The translations under genes were made by a program, and so were the position numbers. Shown one piece after another: positions 1 to 7,273 of a DNA stretch of 13,002 nt; within the stretch, counting starts at the first letter, position 1; each line of letters starts with the position of its first letter. The notes under the pieces are model-generated. The model worked only from the letters and a program-made list of their open reading frames with translations. It was not told the origin of the DNA and searched no databases. Source of the DNA: JANSWP01 sp041941305 (GTDB lineage: Bacteria; Bacteroidota; Bacteroidia; Chitinophagales; Saprospiraceae); NCBI GenBank assembly GCA_041941305.1, contig JBGTQJ010000111.1:1-13002 (forward strand). Direction: 5' to 3'.

Positions 1-22
1 CGCAACTCGCACCCCGCAACAA
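1..22. repeat. Degenerate heptamer repeat at the left edge
   Basis: Three consecutive 7-base units can be read: CGCAACT (1-7), CGCACCC (8-14) and CGCAACA (15-21). They share the core CGCA and are much more GC-rich than the surrounding DNA. Bases 11-22 (ACCCCGCAACAA) are the exact reverse complement of the last 12 bases of the window. The tract probably continues beyond the left edge. I do not know its function. It resembles a short intergenic dispersed repeat, but only one partial copy is visible at each end. Confidence 0.5.
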
Positions 23-27
23 AGGTA
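20..27 (-). promoter_or_regulatory. Possible -7 promoter box facing out of the window
   Basis: On the minus strand this reads TACCTTTG, an exact match to the Bacteroidota -7 consensus TAnnTTTG. It would drive transcription leftward, away from the M20 amidohydrolase gene and through the heptamer repeat. No clear TTTG is seen at the usual -33 distance. The gene it would serve lies outside the window, so this is a weak call. The rest of the gap (28-127) shows no gene and no convincing terminator for the amidohydrolase gene. Confidence 0.3.
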
Positions 28-127
28 AATTGGATAGTGAGTTGAAATTCAATAATTTATTATACTGATGAAAAATTCAGCCTGGCTCTTTGGGGGATAA
101 CACATGTCATTTGAATATCAAATCAAA

Positions 128-1426
128 TTATTTGGCATTTGCAGCCATGTAATCCAATGCCAAATTACAAAGGGTTTTTACTCCTAGTTTCAAGCCGCTT
201 TCTTCTACATAAAAATCAGGTGTATGGTGACCGGGTGCTTCTAATGGATCTGTTCCAGGTTTCATGCCTCCTAAGAAAAAGAATAATCCGGGTACCTCTT
301 GTGCATAATAAGAAAAATCTTCTGCTCCTGTGATTGGACGGGAAACGATTACATTGTCCTCTCCCGCTGAACGGAATAAAGTTGGCAACATAGCTCTGGT
401 CAATTCCGGATTATTATAGGTCACAGGATAGCCTATTTGAATATCTACATCGGCTTCTGCTCCTGCACTTTCAGCAATTAAGGTAGCTGTCTTTCGCATT
501 TTTTCATGAATGATTTTTTGCATTTCAGTATCTAATGTGCGGATAGTTCCAATCATTTCGGCTTCTTCGGGAATGATATTACTTCTTACACCAGCAGTGA
601 ATTTTCCAACACTGATGACTGCGGCTTCCTTGGTTAGTTCTGTTTGCCGGCTAATAATGGTTTGGAATCCCAATATTATCTGAGCTCCAACAGTGATGGG
701 GTCTACTCCAGACCAAGGTCTTGAGCCATGTGCTTGTTTGCCTTTTATTTTTATGACAAATCGGTCAGAAGCTGCGAGGGCTCCTCCAGGCTTGTACCGC
801 AGCTTACCAGCTTCCAATCCAGAACTAATATGTAGTCCAAAAGCAACATCTACTTTTGGATTTTCTAATACACCTTGTTCAACCATCAATTTCGCTCCAC
901 CTTCTTCGCCAGGAGGGGCTCCCTCTTCTGCTGGTTGAAAAATGAACACAATTGTACCCTGCAATTCATCCTTCATTCCGGAAAGAATTTCTGCCACACC
1001 CATCAAAATAGCAACATGAGTATCGTGTCCACAAGCGTGCATGACCCCTACATCTTCTCCCAAATAGGTAGAACGAACCTTGGAGGCAAATGGTAAATCA
1101 ACTCGTTCTGTTACTGGCAGCGCGTCCATATCAGCCCTCAAGGCTACAACAGGACCAGGTTGTCCTCCTCGAAGGATTCCTTTTACTCCTGTATGAGCAA
1201 TTTCAGTTTGGATTTCAATGCCCAAAGATTGAAGATGTTCAGCTACTTTTTTGGCGGTTTTAAACTCGCGGTTTGAAAGCTCTGGGTTTTGATGGATGTC
1301 GCGTCGCCATTCTATTACTTTTGATTCAATTTGATCGGCAAGATGATCTATATTAATTGTTGCGTCTTGTGCAAATGTTTGATTAATTAATCCAAGGAAA
1401 ACCAGGGAAAGTAATTTGTTCTTCAT
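128..1426 (-). CDS. Secreted M20D-family metallo-amidohydrolase (N-acyl amino acid / hippurate hydrolase type)
   Basis: A 432-residue zinc-type amidohydrolase, expected to hydrolyse N-acyl or N-aminoacyl bonds of amino-acid conjugates. Residues 1-20 form a signal peptide ending in TFAQ, so the enzyme is exported, probably to the periplasm. Metal-site motifs of the M20D family are in order: RADMDALP (98-104), HACGHDTH (130-137, with Cys132 and His134), PAEEG (165-169), GLH (197-199) and GHHTPDF (399-405). The inserted dimerisation domain spans roughly 215-320 and carries QAHGSRP (231-237). Length is close to exported family members. The gene is divergent from the LACTB-like gene across a 121-bp gap and looks monocistronic. 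Substrate cannot be decided from sequence; relatives include IAA-amino acid hydrolases, hippuricases and N-acetyl-diaminopimelate deacetylases. The signal peptide argues against a cytoplasmic lysine-pathway role. Confidence 0.93.
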   Translation of the reverse strand: MKNKLLSLVFLGLINQTFAQDATINIDHLADQIESKVIEWRRDIHQNPELSNREFKTAKKVAEHLQSLGIEIQTEIAHTGVKGILRGGQPGPVVALRADMDALPVTERVDLPFASKVRSTYLGEDVGVMHACGHDTHVAILMGVAEILSGMKDELQGTIVFIFQPAEEGAPPGEEGGAKLMVEQGVLENPKVDVAFGLHISSGLEAGKLRYKPGGALAASDRFVIKIKGKQAHGSRPWSGVDPITVGAQIILGFQTIISRQTELTKEAAVISVGKFTAGVRSNIIPEEAEMIGTIRTLDTEMQKIIHEKMRKTATLIAESAGAEADVDIQIGYPVTYNNPELTRAMLPTLFRSAGEDNVIVSRPITGAEDFSYYAQEVPGLFFFLGGMKPGTDPLEAPGHHTPDFYVEESGLKLGVKTLCNLALDYMAANAK

Positions 1427-1547
1427 ACTATTATATTTTTTGTAAGTTGATTCAATGCGCCCAAATATCGGGAATTCTAAGTGATTTAATTATTTTGGCT
1501 GCCATATTCCAAATCAAATAATGTAAGTTTCTGTAAAACAATTAGTT

Positions 1548-2639
1548 ATGAAGAAGTTGGTTTCCATTTTAGCTACAGGTTTTTTATGCTCTTTTGGGTT
1601 ATCCAATAGTATTTTTTCTCAACTTGATTATCAAAATGCCATAGGTCAGGCTGAGCAAATCATTAAAAAAGTGATGGAGGAAAAAGCCTTACCTGGGGTA
1701 GCAGTCGCAGTTTCTATTGAAGGAAACACAATTTGGTCAAAAGGCTTTGGATTTGCTGATATGGAAGAAAAGATTCCTGTTTCAGCTTCAGATTCTAAAT
1801 TTAGAATCGGATCAGTCTCCAAACCTTTGACTGCTGTTGGATTGGCAATTTTGTATGAACAAGGGAAGGTTGATCTGGATGCTCCCATTCAAAATTATGT
1901 ACCTGATTTTCCAAAAAAAAGATGGGATATTTCACTCCGTCAATTGGCAGGGCATACAGCCGGCATTCGTCATTATCGTGGCAATGAGTTTATGAGTGAC
2001 AAAAAATACCCAACGGTTGCTGAGGGTTTGGATATTTTTGAGAATGATCGGCTTGAGTTCGAACCGGGAACTAAGTATTCATACAGCAGTTATGCCTGGA
2101 ATTTGATCAGCGCTGCTATTGAGAATATTGCAGAAGAACCCTTCTTAAAGTTTATGGATAAGGAAGTTTTCAACAAAATGGAACTTAAAAATACCGAAGC
2201 AGATCATGCAGATGAAGAAAATGCAAAAAGGACTAAATTTTATCAAAGAGATGGTGGCGAAGCATCTGAAGCACCCTATGTTGACAATAGCTATAAATGG
2301 GCAGGAGGAGGATTTCTCTCGACAGCAGAAGATATGGTGATTTTTGGCAATTCCCTGTTGTTCAATCAGTTTTTAAAAAAGGAGACACTTGATTTATTTA
2401 TTAGTCCTCAAAAAATTGCAAATGGAAAAACAACCAATTATGGAATTGGCTTTCGCTCCGGAGAGGATAAAAAAGGAAGAAAATGGTACGGGCATAGTGG
2501 TGGATCAGTAGGTGGAACTACCATGTGGATGATTTTCCCGGATCAGGAAATGATTGTTGCAATGATTACCAATATGAGTTCTGCTGCCTGGAATGATTTA
2601 CCCTTTCGAGTAGCAAATCAATTTTTGAGTGTAAATTAA
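1548..2639 (+). CDS. Secreted LACTB-like serine beta-lactamase-family hydrolase
   Basis: A 363-residue penicillin-binding-protein-like serine hydrolase (beta-lactamase / class C family fold). A signal peptide covers about residues 1-25 (ending IFSQ), so it is exported. The catalytic SxxK motif is S89-V-S-K92 in the context RIGSVSKPLTAVG. The second motif is Y-S-S at 179-181 rather than Y-x-N, and the third is HSGG at 316-319 in place of KTG. The stretches HTAGIRHY (136-143) and WAGGGFLST (251-259) closely resemble the mitochondrial protein LACTB and its bacterial relatives. LACTB-type proteins are peptidases or esterases rather than drug-inactivating lactamases, so antibiotic resistance should not be assumed. 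It converges on the DUF6438 lipoprotein gene and shares a terminator with it. The exact substrate is unknown. Confidence 0.92.
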   Translation: MKKLVSILATGFLCSFGLSNSIFSQLDYQNAIGQAEQIIKKVMEEKALPGVAVAVSIEGNTIWSKGFGFADMEEKIPVSASDSKFRIGSVSKPLTAVGLAILYEQGKVDLDAPIQNYVPDFPKKRWDISLRQLAGHTAGIRHYRGNEFMSDKKYPTVAEGLDIFENDRLEFEPGTKYSYSSYAWNLISAAIENIAEEPFLKFMDKEVFNKMELKNTEADHADEENAKRTKFYQRDGGEASEAPYVDNSYKWAGGGFLSTAEDMVIFGNSLLFNQFLKKETLDLFISPQKIANGKTTNYGIGFRSGEDKKGRKWYGHSGGSVGGTTMWMIFPDQEMIVAMITNMSSAAWNDLPFRVANQFLSVN

Positions 2640-2642
2640 GAT

Positions 2643-2682
2643 ATTTTGAAGATGGTCAACATAGTTTGACCATCTTCAAAAT
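2643..2682. terminator. Strong bidirectional terminator between convergent genes
   Basis: A perfect 17-bp inverted repeat, left arm 2643-2659 and right arm 2666-2682, has a 6-base loop (CATAGT). The arm core is TTTTGAAGATGGTCAA, so each strand ends the stem in a short T run. It fills almost the whole 51-bp gap between the stop of the plus-strand LACTB-like gene and the stop of the minus-strand lipoprotein gene. It is well placed to terminate both. Confidence 0.9.
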
Positions 2683-2690
2683 CCAAAAAA

Positions 2691-3245
2691 TCATTCATCG
2701 ACTTTGATCCACTCTGTTCTATCAATTATATCGATCAAAAACTTTTCATATGCTTTCAATTCATCAGGAGCCTGCATCTTATTAACTACCGTTTTTTCCA
2801 TATCTCCAATTCGGAAGTAAGTTACAGTTGTAGGTAAATCTGCTACTTGAATATCGCTGGTAGGATATTCATTATAAAAATCGAAAAAGTTGACTTCCAT
2901 AGCTTTCCCTTTTATGCTTTTTAATGTGGCTTCATCTATTCTTCCTGTGTGCTTACCCATTCGTTCAACAAACATTTTCCCATGGTATTCTGCTCTACCA
3001 TCATTGTAAATTTTTACCTCATAGGTAGGGCATTTTCCATAGCAAGGTGTTTTTTTAATGCTTGCCATGATATAAGGTTTTGCAGGAGGGACCTCGGTAA
3101 TCTCCTCTTCTTCCATTTCTTTATCAACTTCCTGATTGACTTCAGTAGTATCTGAGGATTGGGTTTTTTCTGCGTTTTTTTTGTTGCATGCTACCAATGA
3201 GAAAATACCAACTAGCAATGCAAATAGAATTATTTGTTTTTTCAT
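2691..3245 (-). CDS. DUF6438-type lipoprotein
   Basis: A 184-residue predicted lipoprotein of unknown function. Residues 1-20 form a lipoprotein signal with lipobox LVAC, giving lipidated Cys20. Residues 21-55 are a charged, low-complexity linker rich in Glu and Lys. The folded part (about 58-180) starts with ASIKKTPCYGKCPTYEVKIY, matching the N-terminal signature of DUF6438 (a C-x-G-x-C-P-x-Y pattern followed by IYNDGRAEYHG). Cys68 and Cys72 could be paired in the periplasm. I see no acidic or QxD/E outer-surface export signal right after the lipid Cys, so a periplasm-facing lipoprotein is my guess. It lies downstream of yidC with a hairpin in between, so it may be its own unit. I recognise the domain but not a function. 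Confidence 0.85.
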   Translation of the reverse strand: MKKQIILFALLVGIFSLVACNKKNAEKTQSSDTTEVNQEVDKEMEEEEITEVPPAKPYIMASIKKTPCYGKCPTYEVKIYNDGRAEYHGKMFVERMGKHTGRIDEATLKSIKGKAMEVNFFDFYNEYPTSDIQVADLPTTVTYFRIGDMEKTVVNKMQAPDELKAYEKFLIDIIDRTEWIKVDE

Positions 3246-3265
3246 AGTTAAGTTGTTTTAAACAA

Positions 3266-3298
3266 AGTTGGAAGGCATGTTGAGAATGCCTTCCAACT
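3266..3298 (-). terminator. Hairpin terminator after yidC
   Basis: A perfect 13-bp inverted repeat (3266-3278 and 3286-3298; core AGTTGGAAGGCAT) has a 7-base loop. It lies 39 bp past the yidC stop and upstream of the lipoprotein start. On the plus strand it is followed by CTTTTTT. On the minus strand, which carries both genes, the tail is TTTGTTTAAAA, a weaker T run. Position favours termination of yidC, perhaps incomplete. Confidence 0.75.
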
Positions 3299-3337
3299 CT
3301 TTTTTATAAAAATAGCCTATTAAAGGAATGGTTTGGA

Positions 3338-5260
3338 TTATCGCTTTTTCCTGGATTTTTTAGCTTTCATTTTTTCTCTTTCAGCTTGAATTTTTTGCTG
3401 TTCTTTCATTGCCTCCTGCAATCTTGCCTGAAAACCTCCTTTCTTTTTAGGTTTCTTTTTATAAGCATTCAACTCTGCTTTGATTTTCTCTTTATCAATG
3501 ATGTAATTTTTTGTTATTACCATTTGGCTTACATTGATGACATTGGAGAAAAATAAATAGCAAGTCAATCCCGCTGCAAAAGAATTAAAGAAAAACAAGA
3601 ACATGACGGGCATACCATATTGCATGTATTTCATCATCTTCTGATTTGCACCACCCATACCTGCTGACATATCCATGTGTTTCATATTGTATACCGTATA
3701 CATGACGGTGGTACCTGCCCAAAGTAACGTAAACAGACTCACATGCATCCCATAAAAAGGAACTTCGAAGGGCAACCAAAATGCTACGTCAAAGGATGAT
3801 AGGTCGGTTGCCCAGAGAAAATCAGCCTGGCGAAACTCTATTGAACCTGGAAAAAATCGATACAATGCAAACCAAATAGGCATTTGGAGCACCATGGGCA
3901 TACAACCACCGAGTGGGTTAACTCCAAACTCCTGGTAAACCTTCATGGTTTCCATTTGGGCTTTTTGTGGATCATTTTTGTATTTCTCCTTCATACTGGC
4001 CAATTGGGGCTTCAATGCAGCCATTTTAGACTGCGAACGCACCATTTTGTAGGTCAAAGGATACAATAGCATTTTTACTATCAAGGTTAAAACCAGGATT
4101 ACAATGCCATGATTGCCAATAAAACTTGAAAGGAAATTAAATAAAGGTCGTATGATCCAACGATTGATGGTTCCAAAAATGCTGGATCCAAATGGTATGG
4201 TGTATTCCAGTTCTGTATTGTAAGCTTGAAGGGTTTCATAATCTTTTGGTCCAATGTAAAAATCCATTTCAAAGGATTCCTCTCCAAATGGAATAAATAT
4301 TTCAGAGTCTAGCTTCTTTAAATCAGGGTTACCAGCTTCAATACCTTTTGTTTCTAAAACAGCACCACTGAAATCTTCACTTTTTGCTATTAGAGCCGAT
4401 TCGAAGAACTGATTTGAATTTGCTACCCATTTAATGGATTTACCACCTAATTCTTCTTTATCATCCCCGGTACAGGTACACCAATCCGGATCTCCATTGC
4501 TCTCACGGAAATAGATTGAAGACATCATCTCTTCGTATTGCGTGTTCTGCTCAATTCTATCTAAATAATTAATCCATTTCAGTTCAAGACTTTCAGCCTT
4601 GCGGTCAAATAAAGAACCAAATCCACCAAAATTAAGTTGGTAATCTACCCCATAGCCCTGGTCCGCAATTGTATATACTTGCTCAAAAAATTGTCCGGGA
4701 GCAGCTTCTACTCGAAAACGAATGCTATTGCCTGATTTTTTTTGCTGAAAGAATAAATCTCCGGAGCTTATTGAATTGGCTGCTCCAACAACTGGAAGAA
4801 AATATTCAAAGCTGTTTTTTTCATCTTCGAGCAATTTCAGGGGTAGTTTGTACTCTTCTTTTGTTGTAGTATCTAGCTTTAGTTTATGGTACTTTTTAAG
4901 CAATACTTCAGTAATTCTTCCTCCTTTATTGGAGAAGATGATTTTAAAATCTTCGTTTTCCAGAACGGAAAATGATTCGCTGCCATTGGCAAATTTTGCA
5001 AGTGGTCCAAACTGACTGTTTTGAAGCACTTTTTGTGCAGAATCCTGTTTAGCGATTTGGTTAGAATCCAGGGTGTAGTTTTCGGAAGCTTCCTGATTTT
5101 TTTGATTTAAAGTTTCCAATCTCTGATTTTCCACGAGCTGAAGTGAATCCTGAAAAGCTTTTTCTTTTGCAAGCTGTTCAGCTGACGGTGTCATAAACCA
5201 TTGATAACCAAGAATTAACAAAAAAATTAAAAGGAAGCCTGTTATTGTATTTCTGTCCAT
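3338..5260 (-). CDS. yidC: Membrane protein insertase YidC
   Basis: A 640-residue YidC/Oxa1-family insertase of the inner membrane. It inserts and folds membrane proteins alone or with SecYEG. The first transmembrane helix is residues 7-22. A large periplasmic beta-rich domain follows (about 95-345), as in other Gram-negative YidCs. The conserved Oxa1 core starts near residue 360, with helices around 384-403, 455-470, 505-523 and 550-582. In the groove helix, Lys396 (IVKMLLYPLT) aligns with the conserved Arg of the E. coli protein. The cytoplasmic hairpin is 405-445. The C-terminal tail (about 588-640) is extremely basic and helical, ending KKSRKKR, and is likely to contact ribosomes. Oddity: a Cys-x-Cys pair (261, 263) with acidic neighbours in the periplasmic domain. 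A -7-like box lies 26 nt upstream of the start. Confidence 0.97.
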   Translation of the reverse strand: MDRNTITGFLLIFLLILGYQWFMTPSAEQLAKEKAFQDSLQLVENQRLETLNQKNQEASENYTLDSNQIAKQDSAQKVLQNSQFGPLAKFANGSESFSVLENEDFKIIFSNKGGRITEVLLKKYHKLKLDTTTKEEYKLPLKLLEDEKNSFEYFLPVVGAANSISSGDLFFQQKKSGNSIRFRVEAAPGQFFEQVYTIADQGYGVDYQLNFGGFGSLFDRKAESLELKWINYLDRIEQNTQYEEMMSSIYFRESNGDPDWCTCTGDDKEELGGKSIKWVANSNQFFESALIAKSEDFSGAVLETKGIEAGNPDLKKLDSEIFIPFGEESFEMDFYIGPKDYETLQAYNTELEYTIPFGSSIFGTINRWIIRPLFNFLSSFIGNHGIVILVLTLIVKMLLYPLTYKMVRSQSKMAALKPQLASMKEKYKNDPQKAQMETMKVYQEFGVNPLGGCMPMVLQMPIWFALYRFFPGSIEFRQADFLWATDLSSFDVAFWLPFEVPFYGMHVSLFTLLWAGTTVMYTVYNMKHMDMSAGMGGANQKMMKYMQYGMPVMFLFFFNSFAAGLTCYLFFSNVINVSQMVITKNYIIDKEKIKAELNAYKKKPKKKGGFQARLQEAMKEQQKIQAEREKMKAKKSRKKR

Positions 5261-5286
5261 TCAAATACCGTTGTTTTTTGAAGCGG

Positions 5287-5294
5287 CAAAGGTA
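5287..5294 (-). promoter_or_regulatory. Probable yidC -7 promoter box
   Basis: On the minus strand this reads TACCTTTG, an exact match to the Bacteroidota -7 consensus TAnnTTTG, with 26 nt between it and the yidC ATG. A TTTG is present upstream, but the spacer is only 14 nt instead of about 19, so the -33 element is weak or absent. It lies in the 114-bp gap after the preceding minus-strand gene and suggests that yidC has its own promoter. Confidence 0.45.
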
Positions 5295-5374
5295 AAATTT
5301 TTTCAATCCAAAAAGAACGGCTATGGATTATTGTTGAGCTTTCTTAGACGAGGAGAACTTTGTAAAGTATTTGT

Positions 5375-5818
5375 TTATTTGTTTTTATTGGAAATGTTGG
5401 TATTAATGCGATAATGATCAGAAACCTCGATATCGGGAATGTAATTGCTGTGATTTTCGAGTCTATACTCCAATTGGTCAACGTATTCTAAATTTCCTAG
5501 TCTAATCCTAAAAGGTACTTTGGTAATTCGCTCAATTTGCACTTCGAGTTTACAAAACATGGCAAGTTTATCATAATCATATGCACGAGGAAGGGAACTG
5601 AGGTAGGGTGCATTACTATTGCCCTGTAATGTAGATTTTTCATTGCTCAATGCCTGGAAAAACCAATCTGAAAAAATTTGGGGTTTAAAATCTTGTGAGA
5701 AGGAAGTATGGTCAATTTGAAATGCCTTTATTTTATCGAGATGAATTCCTGTTTGAGCAAAATGAGCATATGGCGAGAATAGAAAAAGCAGAAAAAAAGA
5801 TAGAAATGTATTTTTCAT
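5375..5818 (-). CDS. Small secreted protein of unknown function
   Basis: A 147-residue protein with a cleavable signal peptide (about residues 1-21, ending HFAQ) and no lipobox or further membrane helix, so it is probably periplasmic or secreted. I do not recognise a named domain. The segment VPFRIRLGNLEYVDQLEY (about 101-118) resembles a motif that I associate with uncharacterised exported Bacteroidota proteins (RLGxxxYVxxLE). The sequence contains one Cys (in MFCKLEV). It sits between the RNA methyltransferase gene (61-bp gap) and yidC (114-bp gap) on the same strand. A TATCTTTA sequence on the minus strand at 5861-5868 could be its own -7 box, one base off consensus. Function is unknown. 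Confidence 0.75.
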   Translation of the reverse strand: MKNTFLSFFLLFLFSPYAHFAQTGIHLDKIKAFQIDHTSFSQDFKPQIFSDWFFQALSNEKSTLQGNSNAPYLSSLPRAYDYDKLAMFCKLEVQIERITKVPFRIRLGNLEYVDQLEYRLENHSNYIPDIEVSDHYRINTNISNKNK

Positions 5819-5879
5819 AACAGTTGGAAATTATCAATTGGTAAGATGCAGGATTAAAAATAAAGATAGAAAATTTCCC

Positions 5880-7046
5880 TTATTGGTTGTGTTCAATCTC
5901 TATTTTATGCTTTGTCTTCTTACTTCCTTTATACATTTCAAATTTTCTGAAACTGCACTCTAATGAACCATTAAATAAAGCAATTTTTCCTGACGGACGG
6001 AGTCCAATTTGTTTTAAAGCCTCAAAATTTGAAGAAATTACCCAAGCTTGCCAGCCATCAAATTCCTTTTTAAACACATCTCCAAAGCTTTTGTACAATT
6101 CATTAATATTCAACTCTTCCAAACGTTCATCATATGGCGGATTCATGATGATTATGCCTTTTTCAAATTCTTTTTCTAAGGATTCAAACTTCTTTCTAGC
6201 AAAGATTACTTTGCCTTCCAAGCCAGCCGCTATTGCATTGTGTTGACTAATTCTGATTGCCTGGAAATTCTTATCTGTCCCTATTATAGAAAAGTCAAAT
6301 TCAGAGATTTTTGAATTTGCTTCCTCCACTACTTTTTTCCACAAGGCTTTATCATAATTTTTCCATTTTTGGAACCCAAACTCTTTTCTGTTTAATTGAG
6401 GTGGTATGTTGTGAGCAATCATTGCTGCTTCGATAACCAAAGTGCCAGATCCACACATTGGGTCGACAAAAGCACAATCTTTTTCCCAACCTGAAAGTAA
6501 AACCATTCCTGCTGCCAAGGCTTCGTTTATAGGGGCTTCCAAAGTTTCTACTCTATAACCTCTCTTGTGAAGGGAATCTCCGGAACTGTCCCAGCTAAGT
6601 GTACATAGATTTTCCCTGGAAATATGGATATTCAGACGTAGGGTAGGAGAGTGGGTGTTGACATTTGGGCGATACCCGGTATTGTCCCGAAATTGATCGA
6701 CAATTGCATCCTTTGCTTTGAGAGCCAAATATTTGGAATGCGTGATATACTTTGATTGGGTTACTGCATCAATAGCAAAAGTATCTTCAAGGCTTAAAAA
6801 TTTGGACCAGTCTGTCTCCCGCATTTTTTTGTAAAAATGCTTGTCATGCTTGGTTTTAAAGGTCTTAAAGGGCCACAAAACTCTTAATGCGGTCCTGGAT
6901 TGGTAGTTGATTTTATATAATAACTCCTTATCCCCTTCAAATTGAACGGCTCTTTTTAGAGCGATTACGTTTTCACCTCCCAGCTCTTCAATTTCTTTAG
7001 CGAGTACTTCTTGTAATCCGAAAAAAGTTTTGGCAACAAACTTCAT
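5880..7046 (-). CDS. THUMP-domain class I SAM-dependent RNA methyltransferase (RlmL-N / COG0116 type)
   Basis: A 388-residue RNA guanine-N2 methyltransferase candidate acting in the cytoplasm. The N-terminal part (about 1-155) is a ferredoxin-like plus THUMP RNA-binding region. The C-terminal Rossmann domain has the SAM-binding motif VDPMCGSGTL (194-203) and the catalytic NPPY (302-305) within IIIMNPPYDERL, typical of N2-guanine or N6-adenine methyltransferases. It matches the length of the N-terminal half of E. coli RlmL (m2G2445 of 23S rRNA) and lacks the second RlmK half, as is usual for stand-alone homologues. The target base is inferred, not shown. It is 18 bp downstream of the 60-residue membrane protein gene and likely shares its transcript. 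Confidence 0.92.
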   Translation of the reverse strand: MKFVAKTFFGLQEVLAKEIEELGGENVIALKRAVQFEGDKELLYKINYQSRTALRVLWPFKTFKTKHDKHFYKKMRETDWSKFLSLEDTFAIDAVTQSKYITHSKYLALKAKDAIVDQFRDNTGYRPNVNTHSPTLRLNIHISRENLCTLSWDSSGDSLHKRGYRVETLEAPINEALAAGMVLLSGWEKDCAFVDPMCGSGTLVIEAAMIAHNIPPQLNRKEFGFQKWKNYDKALWKKVVEEANSKISEFDFSIIGTDKNFQAIRISQHNAIAAGLEGKVIFARKKFESLEKEFEKGIIIMNPPYDERLEELNINELYKSFGDVFKKEFDGWQAWVISSNFEALKQIGLRPSGKIALFNGSLECSFRKFEMYKGSKKTKHKIEIEHNQ

Positions 7047-7064
7047 AGATGCAATTTAATCAAC

Positions 7065-7247
7065 CTATCCAGTTACACATTTAATTCCTAAAATTATCAA
7101 TGTAAGTGAAATAATCCCTTTCACTGAAAAAAAGACAATGACCCAAAAGCCCATTTGTTTTAGGCTCTTTTTTGATTTGGAATCTCCTTCTTTGTTAGGT
7201 ATGAATTTTTCTCGAAATTTTTGAACAATATTTTTCTCTTTATTCAT
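7065..7247 (-). CDS. Small single-pass membrane protein, hypothetical
   Basis: A 60-residue protein with a very basic, hydrophilic N-terminus (residues 1-31, rich in Lys) and one hydrophobic helix (about 33-54, MGFWVIVFFSVKGIISLTLI and onward). The positive-inside rule places the N-terminus in the cytoplasm. It is flanked by 26 bp to the carboxyltransferase gene upstream and 18 bp to the methyltransferase gene downstream, both on the same strand. This tight packing supports it as a real gene in an operon. I do not recognise a family. Plausible roles include a small membrane adaptor, but nothing in the sequence decides this. Confidence 0.7.
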   Translation of the reverse strand: MNKEKNIVQKFREKFIPNKEGDSKSKKSLKQMGFWVIVFFSVKGIISLTLIILGIKCVTG

Positions 7248-7273
7248 TCAATATTAGTTAAAAATGGTTTTGA

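Noticed and set aside
111..121. TTGAATATCAA, whose reverse complement recurs at 12979-12989
   Set aside because: It is an AT-rich near-palindrome 11 bases long, and its distance to the end repeat differs at the two ends (about 90 versus 1 base). Probably coincidence.
5887..6246. 119-codon plus-strand open frame inside the RNA methyltransferase gene
   Set aside because: It is antisense to a well-conserved coding region containing NPPY and shows no family features; it is a shadow frame.
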